Shown: positions 11,362-23,548, numbered from the stretch's first letter. The stretch: DNA of 64,000 nucleotides from Erinaceus europaeus (GCF_950295315.1 NC_080171.1:115253064-115317063), one strand, 5' to 3'. Notes: generated by a model not told the origin, from the sequence alone. Numbers and translations are program-made.

Positions 11362-11527
11362 CGACACTTGCTGTTCATGTTGGCTTCCTAGCAACCAGCT
11401 CCTGAGTTCCACTCCAGTGTTTTCTCAAAAAGGTGCCTCATTAACATGACAAAAGACCCCTTAGGCAATCTCCCTGTAGGTCCTTAAGCTTTGGGGGAAG
11501 CTGAGACTTGGAACATTAGAAGGAGAG

Positions 11528-11722
11528 CAGGTCAGCCAGACCTTCCGCCTTCTGCAACCCACAATGACCTTTGGTCCATACTCCCAGAGGGATAGAGAAT
11601 GGGAAAGCCATCAGAGGGGATAGGATATAGAGATCTGGAGGCGGGAATTGTGTGGAGTTGTACCCCTCCTATCCTACGGTTTTGATAATGTCTCCCTTTT
11701 TAAATAAATTTTTAAAAGAAAG
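11528..11722 (+). repeat. L1 3'UTR fragment
   Basis: Starts at GCCAGACCTTCCGCCTTCTGC and ends TTTTTAAATAAATTTTTAAAAG. Confidence 0.7.
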
Positions 11723-11754
11723 AAAAAAAAAAGGAGAGCAGGTGTGTATGAGAG

Positions 11755-11885
11755 GGTCAGATTGATAGCTCACTGGGACGGCATGTGGTTTGTTGTGTGA
11801 GTGGTCCAGGTGCAAGTTCCAGCGCCACATAGGAGTCAGTATGGCAGACGGGCTATCTCTCTCTCTCTCTCTCTGTCATCTGAAT
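11755..11885 (+). repeat. SINE type D
   Basis: tRNA-like GATAGCTCACTGGGACGGC and CAGGTGCAAGTTCC, then a (TC)n stretch. Old copy. Confidence 0.5.
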
Positions 11886-11921
11886 GAAAAAGCAACTTAG
11901 GAGGGTTGTAAAGCCACATAT

Positions 11922-12120
11922 GTGGGGGCCAGGTGGTGGCACACTTGGTTAAGTGCACACACCATAGTGCACAAGGACCTGGGTTCAAGCCCATTGTCCC
12001 CACCTGCTGTGGGAGGTTTCACAAGAGGGAAAGCAGGGCTGCAGGTGTCTCTTTGTCTCTCCCTCTCTATCTCTCCTCCTCTCTCAATTTCTTTCTGTCT
12101 CTATCCAATAAGAAATTTTT
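11922..12120 (+). repeat. SINE type B
   Basis: GGGGGCCAGGTGGTGGCACAC head, GGGTTCAAGCCC box B, and end CTATCCAATAAGAAA. Confidence 0.9.
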
Positions 12121-12159
12121 TTTTAAAGTCACATACGTGCAAGGTCCTAGGCTTTAAAA

Positions 12160-12161
<2 letters not shown>

Positions 12162-12192
<31 letters not shown>
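12162..12192 (+). repeat. (TG)n microsatellite
   Basis: About 15 perfect TG units. Confidence 0.95.
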
Positions 12193-12193
<1 letters not shown>

Positions 12194-12227
12194 ACAATAA
12201 ATGTTGGTCATGTTAATGACCAAACAC

Positions 12228-12510
12228 CTAGAGGCTGTGTAGTGACCCACCCATAGAGCACACACATTACCATGTGCCAGGGACAGGGCTCAGGCTCTTG
12301 ATCTCCACCAGTAGGAGGGAAGCTTCCTAAGTGGTAGAGCAATATATCACCGCAGGTATATCGCCTCTCTCCATCCTCTCTCTCCTTTTTCTATCTCTCT
12401 CTGTCTCTCAGTCTCTATCAAAAAGAAAACAAAAGAGAAAAGCAGAAGAGTGGTAACAAGCCCCAGAGATGGCCCTGGTAGCCAAATAAATAAATAAGTA
12501 AGTAAATAGA
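12228..12510 (+). repeat. Old SINE type B
   Basis: Diverged head, ATCTCCACCAGTAGGAGGGAAGC, pyrimidine body and (AAAT)n tail. Confidence 0.6.
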
Positions 12511-12904
12511 TTTCCCATAAATCACCATATCGCAGCTGTTCCCTTTGCCATTTCAACGTTGAACTCTTGTGGTCTACGGTTCAGTTCTGCCACTCTTTCT
12601 TCACTACTCACCCCCAAAGGCCAGGAGGGAGTGTCTATTCACAGCTCCCAACAGGCACCCCTGGTCCCTCCAGCCTTTGGTTGTGGCCCAGGTAGTCGGA
12701 TTTATGACCTATTTCTGGTGGGAGACATCCATGCTGGCAGGGGTCGATCCAGTGTGAGGAAGGGTCTACTTATTCTTAGCACACCGCCTCCAGTCTGTTT
12801 CAGCAAGATAAGTCCTTCCCGTGAGAACAGGGAGTCAGACCTCAGCATATTTCCTTCATTACTTATCTTAGCTAGGTTCTACATCTGTCCACCTACTTTA
12901 AAGT
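12511..12904. other. Unassigned sequence
   Basis: Holds a 115-codon open frame on the plus strand (12559-12906) without recognisable domains. I do not think it is a gene. Confidence 0.3.
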
Positions 12905-13190
12905 GATTTAATAATGGTGGACTAGGTTGTAGGATAAGAGGTACAATTCCATACAATTCCCACCACCAGAGTTCCATATCCCATCCCCTCCACTGGAAAC
13001 TTCCCTATTCTTTATCCCTCTGGGGATATGGACCTAAGATCTTTATGGGGTGCAGAAAGTGGGATGTCTGGCTTCTGTAATTGCTTGTCTGCTGGACATG
13101 GGTGTTGAAAGGTCAATCCACATCCCTAGCCTGTTTCTATTTTTCCCTAGTGGGATATGTCTAACCTATGTCTATTTTCATGGTTTGTTT
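12905..13190 (-). repeat. L1 3'UTR fragment (reverse)
   Basis: Reversed blocks ACAATTCCCACCACCAGAG, GGCTTCTGTAATTGCTTG and TTCCCTAGTGGG. Confidence 0.7.
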
Positions 13191-13840
13191 TATTTATTCA
13201 TATTATTTATAGGCTCTAGTTAGTTGCCTCAAGGCCAGATGCTATTTAAAGTTTTTATGTATGGTGTCACAGTATATTATATTATTTTATATGATTTGGT
13301 TAAAGTTAATTGGTGAACATGGAGTTAGTCTACATTAGGTGAATTCGTCAGATTTTCCTAGTTGTGGAACCCAAAGTTCAGGAATAGGCTCCAGTGAGGT
13401 GATTAGAGTCATGCAGTCTTTTGGTTCTTCAGGAAGTAATAACTTGAATTTATTCAAAAGAAATCTTGTTATTAGAGCTAGAAATCTTAGCTCTGGAAAA
13501 CAGTATGTGTCGGTGGGTGGGGGAAGGATGTAAGTTTCTCTTTAAATTAGTTTTAGGTAGTTCTGATCTGCAGTTTTAATTCCCCTTGCCTTTGAACATG
13601 TTTAATCCTGAAGAAATTGTAGTAAGTGTATCCAGCTCTGTGTCCTGCTGCTGCGAAGGGCATAGCATTTGACTGTAAAGCTTCATGGCTCTTAGGCCAG
13701 GAGTATTTAAGTGGTTTACACTCTGTCACTAAAAGATGACCACAGCTTAAGAACACTTTTGTCTTCTTAGTGAATGAGAGAAACCACAGTTTGGTTTGAC
13801 ATAAGTATACTACTAATTTGAAAGCTTAACTTCAGAGGCA
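13191..13840. other. Unassigned sequence
   Basis: May continue the reversed L1 to its left. No coding frame is recognised. Confidence 0.35.
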
Positions 13841-14152
13841 GAAGGAATAGCTCACCAGCTAGGGAGTCTGCTTTGCTATGACTGTGGTCTAGGTTCATGA
13901 CCACGGGAAGTGCTATGGTACTGGAAGAAGCTCCTGCTGGCAGTTCTACAAACAGACAAACAAGCAAAGCACTTAACTTCAGCAGCCCAAAAGATAGAAA
14001 GATGGCAGATAGGTGTGTGTGTGTGGTGGTGGGACAGGGTGGCGGGCTGGGGGGGGGGGGACTTGTGTGCTTGAGGTCTCCGTTTGATTCCCAGCACTGC
14101 ATATGCCAGAGCAATGCTCTCTTCTCTCTCTCTCTCTCTCCAAAATAAATAC
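13841..14152 (+). repeat. Old SINE type D/C composite
   Basis: AGGAATAGCTCACCAGCTAGG head, then GTTTGATTCCCAGCACTGC and AGAGCAATGCTCTC, followed by (TC)n. Confidence 0.5.
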
Positions 14153-14280
14153 ATATATTTTTAATTACCTTTAAGAAATTCCTCTAACAGAGCAAAGGAA
14201 ACACTCAGTGATAAGGCATTGGGTTTGTATGTACAGAATCCTAGGTTAGATCCGCAGCACTGCATATTGTTAAGAACTTT

Positions 14281-14660
14281 ATAAACTTTTCAGTCACCAG
14301 GTTCCAGATGTCATCAGGATGCTGGCCAGGCTTCCCTGGACTGAAGACCCCACCAATGTGTCCTGGAGCTCAGCTTCCCCAGAGACCCACCCTACTAGGG
14401 AAAGAGAGAGGCAGAGTGGGAGTATGGACCGACCAGTCAACGTCCATGTTCAGCGGGGAAGCAATTACAGAAGCCAGACCTTCCACCTTCTGCAACCCAC
14501 AATGATCCTGGGTCCATGCTCCCAGAGGGCTAGAGAATGGGAAAGCTATCAGGGGATGGGGTGGGATATGGAGATTGGGTGGTGGGAATTGTGTGGGATT
14601 GTACCCCTCCTACCCTATGGTTTTGTTAATTAATCCTTTCTTAAATAAAAAAGAAAAAAA
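14281..14660 (+). repeat. L1 3'UTR fragment
   Basis: About 370 bp very close to the copies at 3.3 and 46 kb, ending TTAATTAATCCTTTCTTAAATAAAAAA. Confidence 0.72.
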
Positions 14661-14988
14661 AGTTCTTTACAAACCACTGATAAAATTCTTTGCATCGATG
14701 GGACATGTGGGGAAAATTTCTGGAATTGCCTGGTGGTTAGCCATGGGGTGGGGGAGCAGCTTCAGGAGAGACAAAGGAGGCAGTGGCAGCTGAGTACCCC
14801 GAAAAATCACAGCTCTCTTTAGACATTTGATCCGCCAGGACTGGCCTCTCAGGGCCTCCGATTTCCCTTGCTTCGTCAGTGACTCTGGGCCTCAGAAAAG
14901 CACATTTCAGTGAGGAAAAGACAGCCAACCCTGATGATAGGCTCTCTCTCACACACTAGTCTAGAACTCTGCAAAAACAGATAGAGAT

Positions 14989-14996
<8 letters not shown>
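14661..14996. other. Unassigned sequence
   Basis: No recognised repeat or gene. Confidence 0.4.

Positions 14997-15033
<37 letters not shown>
14985..15033 (+). repeat. (AG)n microsatellite
   Basis: About 20 AG units, interrupted near the left end. Confidence 0.95.
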
Positions 15034-15036
<3 letters not shown>

Positions 15037-15179
15037 CCAAGAACAAGAGTAAAATGCTTTTAGGCAGAATTGTAAACTCTTTTCATCTCCCTTTTACCTC
15101 CTTCTCCCAGTTTCTTCTCCTCCCCAGTCCAAGCAGGTACTTCCCTGTTATATTATTCAACTTTCAATTATTATGTTTT

Positions 15180-15402
15180 TAAAAATAATATTTATTTGAT
15201 AGGGCAGAGAGAAATTGAGAGGAAAGGGGGAGATTGGGAGGGGGGGACACCTGCAGTCGTGAAATTGAGAGGAAAGGGGGAGATCGGGAGAGAGGGATAC
15301 ACCTGCAGTCGTGCTTCCCTGCTTGTGAAGTTTCTCCCCACAGGTGGGGACTGGGGTCCTTGTGACGGGAACTCGGCCAGGAGCACCACCACCCAGCTCC
15401 TT
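15180..15402 (-). repeat. SINE type B (reverse) with internal tandem duplication
   Basis: The segment GAAATTGAGAGGAAAGGGGG...ACACCTGCAGTCGTG occurs twice in a row (about 15210-15258 and 15260-15316). Reversed head at the right (GCACCACCACCCAGCTCC). Confidence 0.85.
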
Positions 15403-15639
15403 AACTTTATCTTTTATGGATCTGACTGAGAAGAGTTTTCCCTTCTGCCTAGTCACTTCAGCTGGCCACCCTAACGTCCCTGATGCTAAACTTTCTTGAA
15501 TCTTTTTTCTTTTATTATTAAAATGTCTTCGGCGGCGCAAGCTTAAGCTTGATAATAAAGGCTCTTGCTATTGCAAAAAAAAAAAAAGTCTTCAAACCTC
15601 TCACTATATAACTTATTCGTTCACTTAGAAGTTTGTGGT

Positions 15640-15840
15640 ACAAGGCTGAGCAGTGATGTCCCTAGTTAAGCACATGTATCACCCTGTGTAAGGACCTGGG
15701 TTCAAGCCCCCTGCTCCTCACCTACAGGGGGAATGCTTCATAAGGGGTGAAGCAGGTCTGCAGGTGTCTTTCTCTCTCCCTCTCTCTCTCCCCTCCCCCC
15801 TCAATTTCTCTCTGTCTTGTCAAATGAAAATTGAAATAAA
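15640..15840 (+). repeat. SINE type B
   Basis: GGTTCAAGCCCCCTGCTCC box B, GGTGAAGCAGGTCTGCAGG, then a CT-rich body. Confidence 0.85.
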
Positions 15841-15849
15841 TCAGAAGAT

Positions 15850-15955
15850 CTAGTGGGGTTGAATCGTTATGGAAAACTGGGAAATTTTATGTATGTACAA
15901 GCTATTGTATTTTACTGTCAACTGTAAACCATTAATCCCCCCTAATTTTTTTTTA
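15850..15955 (+). repeat. L1 3'-end fragment
   Basis: GTGGGGTTGAATCGTTATGG, GAAAACTGGGAAATTTTATG, TGTAAACCATTAATCCCCC. Confidence 0.5.
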
Positions 15956-16204
15956 ATGTTTGGCAAACCTTTACAGTGAGAGAGAAAAAAATGGAAAAAA
16001 ATGGCCATTGAGAGTGGATTTGTAAAGCAAGGCATTGAACCCCAGCGATAACCTTGAAGGGAAAAAAAAAGAAAACAATAATATTAAAATAAAAAAATAA
16101 AATAAAAAATAAGTTTATGGTAGAATACACATAACATAGAAGTTGCCAACTTAGTAATTCTTTTGTGGCTTCTTGTCACTGTGCTTACATGATTTCACGG
16201 CTCC

Positions 16205-16530
16205 ATGGCAACTTTTTCATTCAGAAAGACAAAGAGAGGGAGAGACACCACAGCACTGGAATTTACTCTGGTGCCATGAAGCCTCTCAATGTGGTAGAGG
16301 GCTCAAACCTGGACTGTCTGCACCACAAGGCACATACCCTACCCAGTGAGCTATCTGCCTAGTCTGGTCTTAACTTTTTCCCCCTCTGTCACTGGGGCCT
16401 CACCACTTTGGATGGACTTTTTTTGCTTTTTCAGCTAGAAAGAGATAGAGAGACCACAGCATCCAAGCTCACCTCAGTATGGCAGAGACTGGGGTCACAA
16501 GACTGGGCTGGGCACAGAGTATAGCAGACA
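16205..16530 (-). repeat. Two SINE type D fragments (reverse)
   Basis: AGAGACACCACAGCACTGG...CCAGTGAGCTATCTGCC at 16205-16365, and a second GAGACCACAGCATCC block at 16430-16530. Confidence 0.5.
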
Positions 16531-16636
16531 CACTTGGAGATGAGTTACCTTGTTGATCCCAAGCTTAACAATGTATTAAGCTTACCCTCCAGAAATATTG
16601 AATGCATTCATATGGTTACTCTCTCACCTTGCATCT

Positions 16637-16988
16637 TTTTTTTTTTTTTTTCCTCCAGGATTATTGCTGGGCTCGGTGCCTGCACCATGAATTCACCACT
16701 CCTGGAGGCCATTTTCTCCCCTTTTGTTGCCCTTGTTGTTGTAGCCTCATTGTGGTTATTATTATTACCATTGTTGATGTTGTTTGTTGTTGGATATGAC
16801 AGAGAGAAACGGAGAGAGGAGGGGAAGACAGAGAGGGGGAGAGAAAGACAGACACCTGCAGACCTGCTTCACCGCCTGTGAAGCGACTCCCCTGCAGGTG
16901 AGGAGCCGGGGGCTAGAACCGGGATCCTTACGCCGGTCCTTGCGCTTTGCCACATGCGCTTAACCCACTGCGCCACCGCCCGACCCCC
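16637..16988 (-). repeat. SINE type A, long form (reverse)
   Basis: T run, CCTCCAGGATTATTGCTGGG, (TTG/TTA)n tail, reversed body and head to CACTGCGCCACCGCCCGACCCC. Confidence 0.93.
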
Positions 16989-17244
16989 CCCTTGAATCTT
17001 TTGTATTCTGTTCAACTCAATTCACTGAACCTACTTATGTTCCGCTCATTCTTTTCCATACCTCAACCCTTTCGAATAGTGCGTCAAATGCATCCAAAGG
17101 TAATTAGTACAAGTGAGAATTGTATTAGTTCACAATTAATTATATGTAGTATTTTGAATTATGAATGTTATCACGTCTCTTGAAATAGCCATGTCTTGAA
17201 ATAATTCAAACTCCATCAGCTCTTTGGTGGCTGAGATTCTCTAA

Positions 17245-17400
17245 AAAAGGGGGCCAGGTGGTTGCACCCCTGGTCAAGTGCACACACTATATTGCACAAG
17301 GACTCGGGTTCAAACCCCTGGTCTGCACCTGCAGGGGGTCAGCTTCCCCCTCCCTCAATTTTTCTCTATTCCAATAATACATTAAATTAAATTAAAATAT
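17245..17400 (+). repeat. SINE type B, short
   Basis: GGGGGCCAGGTGGTTGCACC head. The pyrimidine middle is shortened, and the tail is rich in ATTAAATTAAA. Confidence 0.8.
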
Positions 17401-18414
17401 TAAAAAATGGATTCTACAAGAAGCAATATTTCTAACTCCACACTAAATAAACACTAATGAGTGACAGTCCCCAGACACGTGTTTGTTCTAGGAGAGAGAG
17501 TACATGAGGCCAAGTGTACAATATTACTTTATTTCCAGAAGTTAAAACATTATGAACTGAGATACAATGACTGTACAGGCAATAAATACTGTAAAGGAAG
17601 TCTCATCAGAATTCATCAATGAAGATGTCTTCTCATTCGCAGAGCTTACTGACAGGTTGACCAGAAGACCATCAACAACCTGAATGTCTTGTTGAAGTGG
17701 GAGGTCTGGTCTCTGCAGTGTATTAACCATTTCATTGAAAAATGTTTTTAAATGCTTAGAAACAAAGGTAACTACAAAAGCAGAAGCAATTACAATACAC
17801 TCCCATGTGCTATTTGACAGTTCTACAGATCATTTGGGGGAAAAATTGTTTTAAGGGTAAGCTTATTTACAAGCTTATCAGGTATAGATATGTGTATTCC
17901 CACTAAGTGAAGACACATCTGATTGCCTGGGTTATATCTGTAGTTCATTTAGAGATGAAAAGATACGGGCACTTCCTTAAAGGTCTTTCTGGACAAGGTC
18001 AGGCCTGTCTGAAGTCACGGAGTGCCCAGAGAGGAGAGTTGATCCAAGGGGGTCAGAGCTCCCAGGTGGAGCTCCAGTGTGAACCAGTAGGTCGCTTCAG
18101 AACTCTAGTAACTTCACTCAGCACTCAGAGGGCGGAGCAAGTACACACACGTTCATGCAGCAACAACAGCAAACAGCATTCGAGTGCTTGCTCTGTGGCA
18201 GAAACAGCTCTCGCAAACGGGTGCGGGGCCAGGCAGGGCAAGCAAGGTAGCTGAGAGGCTGAGAGACTCCAAAAGCACCGACCGTGGTTCATCCTCATCA
18301 GCTCCCAGGCATCACTACTTCCCTCTCATGGATACATGGCTACACGTCCAGCTAAAGGGAATAGGGAGCATCTGAAGGACCAAATGCTCTAATTAATTGA
18401 TTAATTAATTAATC
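17401..18414. other. Unassigned, mostly unique
   Basis: About 1 kb without recognised repeats. It contains a 62-codon reverse frame (17542-17730) and a 115-codon forward frame (17907-18254), neither with a recognisable domain. (TAAT)n at 18390-18422 is the tail of the next SINE. Confidence 0.4.
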
Positions 18415-18725
18415 AATTAATTACCTCCAGGGTTATCACTGGGACTTGGTGCCTGCATTATAACCACTGCTCCTGGAGGCCATTTCCCCCCCCCCATTTT
18501 TGTTGCCTTTGTTGTTATTGTTGAATAGGACAGAGAGAAATGGAGAGAGGAGGGGAAGACAGAGAGGGGAGAGAAAGACAGACACCTGCAGACCTGCTTC
18601 ACTACCTGTGAAACAACCCCCCTACAGGTGGGGAGACAGGGGATCGAACTGGGGTCCTTATGCTGCCGGTCCTTGTGCTTCATGCTATGTGCACTTAACT
18701 TGCTGTGCTACCATCTCTGGGCTCC
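18415..18725 (-). repeat. SINE type A, long form (reverse)
   Basis: ACCTCCAGGGTTATCACTGGG, reversed body, and diverged head end TGCTGTGCTACCATCTCTGG. Confidence 0.88.
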
Positions 18726-19877
18726 CCAGCTCCCCTCTGTAAACCTTCCCTGATGGCTACTTGCTAATTTTGACACTTGCCAAGATTTGGATGTCTCTTG
18801 CAGTCTCCTGCTTGCACAAGCACATCCCCCTCACCCCATGCCCACCCCCATTCTAAGTTGCTAGGGGCAGGGTTTTATTTATATGTTCTTTACATGTGTG
18901 TGCAAGGAGTTTCTCTGCTCCGCAAGCTCTAGTGGTTTCTTGTTGTACAGCCCTACCGGTCTCCTGCTCGGTTTACATCTCCCCTTTCCCTGGGAAATGC
19001 CTAGCTATGAATATCCAAAACAAAAGAGGAAATATCCACATCCAAACTAAGGAGCTGGAGTGTGAGCATTATAAGAACCACGCCTTTAAGGTGGATGAAG
19101 AATCCTGGGACCTAGAGAGGGTGGAGATGGACCCAGGGTCACAAGGCTGCTGTGAGGCAAACCATGTCTCCAGATTCCCAGACCTGAAGTTTGATGTCTG
19201 AGTAAGTGAAAAACCATGACTGGAAGAAGCATATTTAGGAACACCCCATCCTGAACAATTATGGACACATGCCATAAAACCAGAAGTGCAGGGAAAGAGA
19301 CCTACAACACAGGAAATGGGATTGCTTCATAGAAGGAATTTCACCACTCTCGCCTGCGCTGCAAAGCACGCGTTAAAAACAACTAGGAATGTGGAATGAA
19401 GTCCTGGAACTCACTCCGGGGAGAGAAAGCAATCAGACATAATGTAAACATTCACAGCTTTTCTTTCAGACATAACCAGCTCTTCTCCCTGCTTAGAGCT
19501 GCACCCAGACTCATTAAATAACAGATCGACACCTGTCCCCTAGAAAAAGCAATGGAACAGGAGGAAACAGACAAACAAGAAAACCCAGGAAAACAGGGCA
19601 GTAACATCTTGCCAGAGACCATTTCCCCAAATGAAAAAGCAGTGTGTCTAAGTGTGACCCGGTAGCCGCCACAGAACATAACACAAAGTTGCGATGGAAA
19701 AAAAAGAGAAAGAAAATGCACGCTTTTGACATCCGGTTTTCTTGCTGACCTCTTGGCTGCACCTGACTGACCTTACCATTATGGAAACAAAAAAAAGACA
19801 GTCACAAAGAGAAGTTTCCGCGTAGACTGCCGGGCTGGTGTAGTGGCTCTGCCTGTGGAATCTGAGAAGTTTCCGCT
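18726..19877. other. MC5R 3' flank
   Basis: Largely unique sequence downstream of MC5R and presumably includes its 3'UTR. No further coding exon is recognised. Confidence 0.45.
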
Positions 19878-20855
19878 TTAATATCTACTAGGGAACTTAC
19901 AGGGTATTCTGAAACCATGGCAACAAATGATCTCTTTAAATGTCTTCCGCATCTCTTGGCTGCGGAAGGCATAAATCAGAGGATCAATCACAGAATTACA
20001 CATGATGAGTATGAGGTACATGTTGAAGTGAGACATAAAGCAGGAGCAGTAGATGTTCTGAGGACAGGAAATCATCAGAATGAGATGCAGAAAGAAGGGA
20101 GCCCAGCACACGATGAAAACACCCAGCAACATGGTCAGGGTGACAGCGCCCTTCATGCTGGTCCTTTGCCGTACAGAACTGTATCTGGGCAGAGCTGCAA
20201 TCCGCTTGACGTGAGTTCGGGCCAGGAGGAACATGTGTATATACAGAGACACCATGAGGAACAGCATGGTGAAGAACATGGAGATGAGACAAATGATGAC
20301 ATAGGTGGACTCGTAGTAAACGATGAAGACGATGCCACAGCCTATGCAGAAGGTCCAAATGCATGTGATGATCAGCCCAGAGCGCCTGACCGTCATGATA
20401 TGGTGGTAGCGCAGGGCATAGAAGATGGTGACGTACCTATCCACAGCAATGGCCAGCAAACTGCACATGGACGCCACCACAGAAATGCAAATCATGGAGT
20501 CAAACACATTGTCAAGGTGACGCACAAAGGCGTCCGCTATCACCAAGTGCTTATTATTAATTAAATAAATGGCGATGGTCTCCCAGGCATTGGACATGCT
20601 CACCAGCATGTCAGCGACCGCCAGACTACACACAAAGAAATACATGGGTGAGTGCAAGTTCTTGTTCTTCACAATGGCTCCGATGACCAAGATGTTCTCC
20701 AAGAGACTGATGAGGCCCAGCATCAGAAACACCTCCACAGCAATGCCCATGTCCTCGCACGGTGAAGACTTGTTCTTGACACTTGGTTCCAAAAAGTTGC
20801 CTTCTGTGGCATTCAGGTTCAAGTCCAAGAAATGCAGGTAAAATGAGGAATTCAT
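19878..20855 (-). CDS. MC5R: Melanocortin receptor 5, intact single coding exon
   Basis: This encodes a 325-residue class A G-protein-coupled receptor for melanocortin peptides (alpha-MSH, ACTH). It signals through Gs and cAMP at the plasma membrane and is known for roles in exocrine and sebaceous glands. The N-terminus carries glycosylation sequons NAT and NKS. Seven membrane segments follow, with DRY at the end of TM3 (context [16 protein letters not shown]), PMYFF in TM2, and the melanocortin-specific DPLIY in TM7 ([15 protein letters not shown]). A C-terminal CC pair is the usual palmitoylation site. I chose the ATG at 20855 (MNSSF) because it matches the start and length of the human protein. 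An in-frame ATG at 20876 would add seven residues (MLARRGA). There are no stops or frameshifts. RNMT lies upstream on the same strand, as in human. The identification is secure. Confidence 0.97.
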   Translation of the reverse strand: MNSSFYLHFLDLNLNATEGNFLEPSVKNKSSPCEDMGIAVEVFLMLGLISLLENILVIGAIVKNKNLHSPMYFFVCSLAVADMLVSMSNAWETIAIYLINNKHLVIADAFVRHLDNVFDSMICISVVASMCSLLAIAVDRYVTIFYALRYHHIMTVRRSGLIITCIWTFCIGCGIVFIVYYESTYVIICLISMFFTMLFLMVSLYIHMFLLARTHVKRIAALPRYSSVRQRTSMKGAVTLTMLLGVFIVCWAPFFLHLILMISCPQNIYCSCFMSHFNMYLILIMCNSVIDPLIYAFRSQEMRKTFKEIICCHGFRIPCKFPSRY

Positions 20856-20880
20856 TGCTCCTCTTCTTGCCAGCAAACTT

Positions 20881-20896
20881 GCTGTAAAAAAAGGTG
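20881..20896 (-). promoter_or_regulatory. MC5R splice acceptor before the coding exon
   Basis: On the minus strand a run of seven T followed by ACAG ends at 20882, 27 bases before the MC5R start codon. This is a good 3' splice site. It implies that a non-coding 5'UTR exon is spliced onto the coding exon, as known for other melanocortin receptor genes. The 5' exon itself was not located. Confidence 0.55.
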
Positions 20897-23084
20897 GTTC
20901 ATTTACGTTTGAGAGGGGTCAGCAAGCTACTAAGTAAACACAACAGCATGTTAGAAGGAAGCAGAACCTAAGAACAGGGGTCAGTGGACCCAGCCCATCA
21001 CTGTGTGGTCACGGCAGCCCCCTCCCCCCCCCCCACTTCTAAGCTACAAATAGTGTGACTCCAATACACAGGCTTCCAGGTGTGACAGTCTGTTCTGTCC
21101 AGGCTTTCACAAGTCTCTATGCCCAGGACAGCTTCACCTTTACGTTGTCTGGACACACAAGATCACTCTCAAAGCGCCCCCAACTCACAGCCTACCAAAT
21201 CCCTCAAATTTTCTAATTGTTGTCTTCTCTAAGCTTTTGCACTGATTTTTACCTCAAGTGAGTTCAGATACCTGAAGGATACAGAGGACCCTCTTCTCTT
21301 GTGAGAGGCAGATGTGAGCCTTCTTACCATTTGTCCTCACTCAGGACCCAGCAGGTGGATTCAGCACTGTCACCAAGATTATAACCTGGGCCAGAGCAAT
21401 CACATACAAAAACCTACTGCCTTTAATTCCTAAATTTAGGTTGGAAATTGAAGGACAGAGAGCGTTGTTTCCCTCCCTCAAAAAGTATTTTCCCTGACTC
21501 CGGAATCTGGACTTCCACAAATCTGATGGTTGGTTTTATAAACCCCAAACTTAATGCTTTACCATTTCCTTCAAGAAGGGCAATTTCAAATAAACAGAAA
21601 GTGTGGCTATTTACCAGCTACGTATCAGCTTCTTGTCCTCCGGTCCCTTGCTGGGGATGCTGCTTCAGCCTGGGCACCTGGCATCCACAGGTTGCAATGG
21701 CTGCATGGAGCTAAATGCCATCACCCTAGGACAGAGACTTCTGCAAACCCAGGCACAGGCAGCTGGAGCCTCAGCCACTGGTCCTTTGCTTTTATCCCGC
21801 CTTGAGGGAACCACCTCCCGGTTGCCGCCCCCTCGAGACCAGATTCCGCCCCTCCTCTCCCACACTTGCTCTTTTCCAGCCACAGGGCTCAGGCGCCACC
21901 TAGCGGCCAAGAGCTGCAGCGTCACTGCAGTGACGCGCCCCTCCTAGGCAGGTGCTGTAAGGCTTTGGAAGTTCGCCCAGGTCCAACTATAAATATTCTC
22001 CTGTTAGTGGAAAATCTGTGAAAAAAGACAATCGAATCTCCCTCTAGGATCTCCTCCTCCTTCACTTTGCTTTTATTTCTCTTCCTTTTGTGTTCTGATG
22101 AAAATGCTATCAGATCATCTAACAGCTCATGGTCTCCCATCACTCACCAGATTTTGTCTCTAATACCAGTCACGGGTTCAGTCCTCAGACACCTGTTCAC
22201 TAGGAAACCAGAGCTGAGAGCCTTACCTGAGAGCCCTGATGCACCCCTTTGTTGGTCCAACTTTAACTCCTGCACAAGAACTGTCTTAAGATTGGAAGCA
22301 TGATTTTGCAACTCCAGCAGGGGAAAGAAAGGGATTCTCTTTTAAATGAATAGTTTTGGCAACGGTCTCTAGAAACCCTCACCCCCCCCCCCGTCCCCAA
22401 TTTCTCAGATGCCTAAAACAGTGATCTGAAGCCCTGAGTAGAATCTTTTCTTCTCAACATGACAGACACGCTGTGACTGTGATGCAGGGCAGGGATGAAG
22501 TGCGTAGCTGTTTTACAACCAAATATATGATTGGGGCTTTACACAGACAAACTTGCCAACAAATGTACGTGTATTAGACCACAGTATTGAACGGGAGTTC
22601 CAAAGCTCCTTAGGGTCCTAGTGCAGCCTCAGCTCACTAACGGAGCTGTGAGAGGTAAAAATGACTTCTTTGTTGTTTGTATCAAACAAAACTTCTAGAG
22701 ACTTTTTATGCTGCTTGACTTACCAGAAGATAATTGGCTCTGGGAATGTTTAGTCTAGTCAGATGTAATCAACCCTTAAGAGGGTGGACAGTTGGAGGGG
22801 GTTGCTGACCGCCTCTCATAGCCAGTCAGTCAGCTCTTCCTTAAAAGGATCTGAGTGACACAGCTCCACTCCAGCATGCAAATGATTTTCCCCAGCTTTG
22901 AGATATTGACAGAAATGTAAATTTAAAGCATACCATGTGATGCTCCTGATGTCAACAATCAATGTCGATTGTGAAATGATCACCACAAAGTGAGTGGTTA
23001 CCGCCTCCATCCCTTACATAATTACCTTGGTTGTGTGTGGTGATATAATTTACTTTTTCCCCTCCCCCTCCCCCGGTGATATTA
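20897..23084. other. MC5R 5' region
   Basis: Mostly unique, with a moderately GC-rich segment at 21640-21960 that could hold a promoter or 5' exon. 22860-23030 faintly resembles an old reversed L1 3' end (GTCAACAATCAATGTCG; TGAAATGATCACCAC). No coding exon is seen. Confidence 0.4.
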
Positions 23085-23210
23085 TTTTTTAAATGTTATT
23101 TAGAGAGACAGAGAAATTGAAAGGGAAGAGGGAGATAGGAAGAAAGACACCAGCAGCACTGCCTTGCCAGTTGTGAAGGGTTCCCTGTGCAGGTGTGCTA
23201 CTTCCTGACC
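23085..23210 (-). repeat. Old SINE type B fragment (reverse)
   Basis: GAGAGACAGAGAAATTGAAAG, AGACACCAGCAGCACTGCC and TTGTGAAGG. Confidence 0.55.
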
Positions 23211-23253
23211 CTGTGACAAATACTATTAAGATCTATTCACTTAAAAATAATTC

Positions 23254-23548
23254 AGGGGTTAAGCGCAGGTGGCGCAAAGCACAAGGACCGGCATAAGGAT
23301 CCCGGTTCGAACCCCGGCTCCCCACCTGCAGGGGAGTCGCTTCACAGGCGGTGAAGCAGGTCTGCAGGTGTCTATCTTTCTCTCCCCTTCTCTGTCTTCC
23401 CCTCCTCTCTCCATTTCTCTCTGTCCTATCCAACAACGACGACAACAACAATAATAACTACAACAATAAAACAACAAGGGCAACAAAAGGGAATAAATAA
23501 ATAAAATAAAATATTAAAAAAAAAATAAATAAAATAATAATAATAATA
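23254..23548 (+). repeat. SINE type A, head-truncated
   Basis: Starts at GGTTAAGCGCAGGTGGCGC, with full body and a long A-rich tail. Confidence 0.9.

Noticed and set aside
12559..12906. 115-codon plus-strand frame
   Set aside because: No domain, no splice context, and flanked by SINE and L1 debris.
17542..17730. 62-codon reverse frame ending in a hydrophobic segment
   Set aside because: Too short, with no promoter or homology that I recognise. It was considered as a last exon of an unknown gene but nothing supports that.
18388..18422. Palindromic TTAATTAATT motif cluster as a homeodomain enhancer
   Set aside because: It is the expanded A/T tail of the adjacent reversed SINE.
19917..20564. 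215-codon plus-strand frame inside MC5R
   Set aside because: It is the exact antisense of a conserved receptor exon, has no recognisable domain, and its openness follows from the codon use of MC5R.
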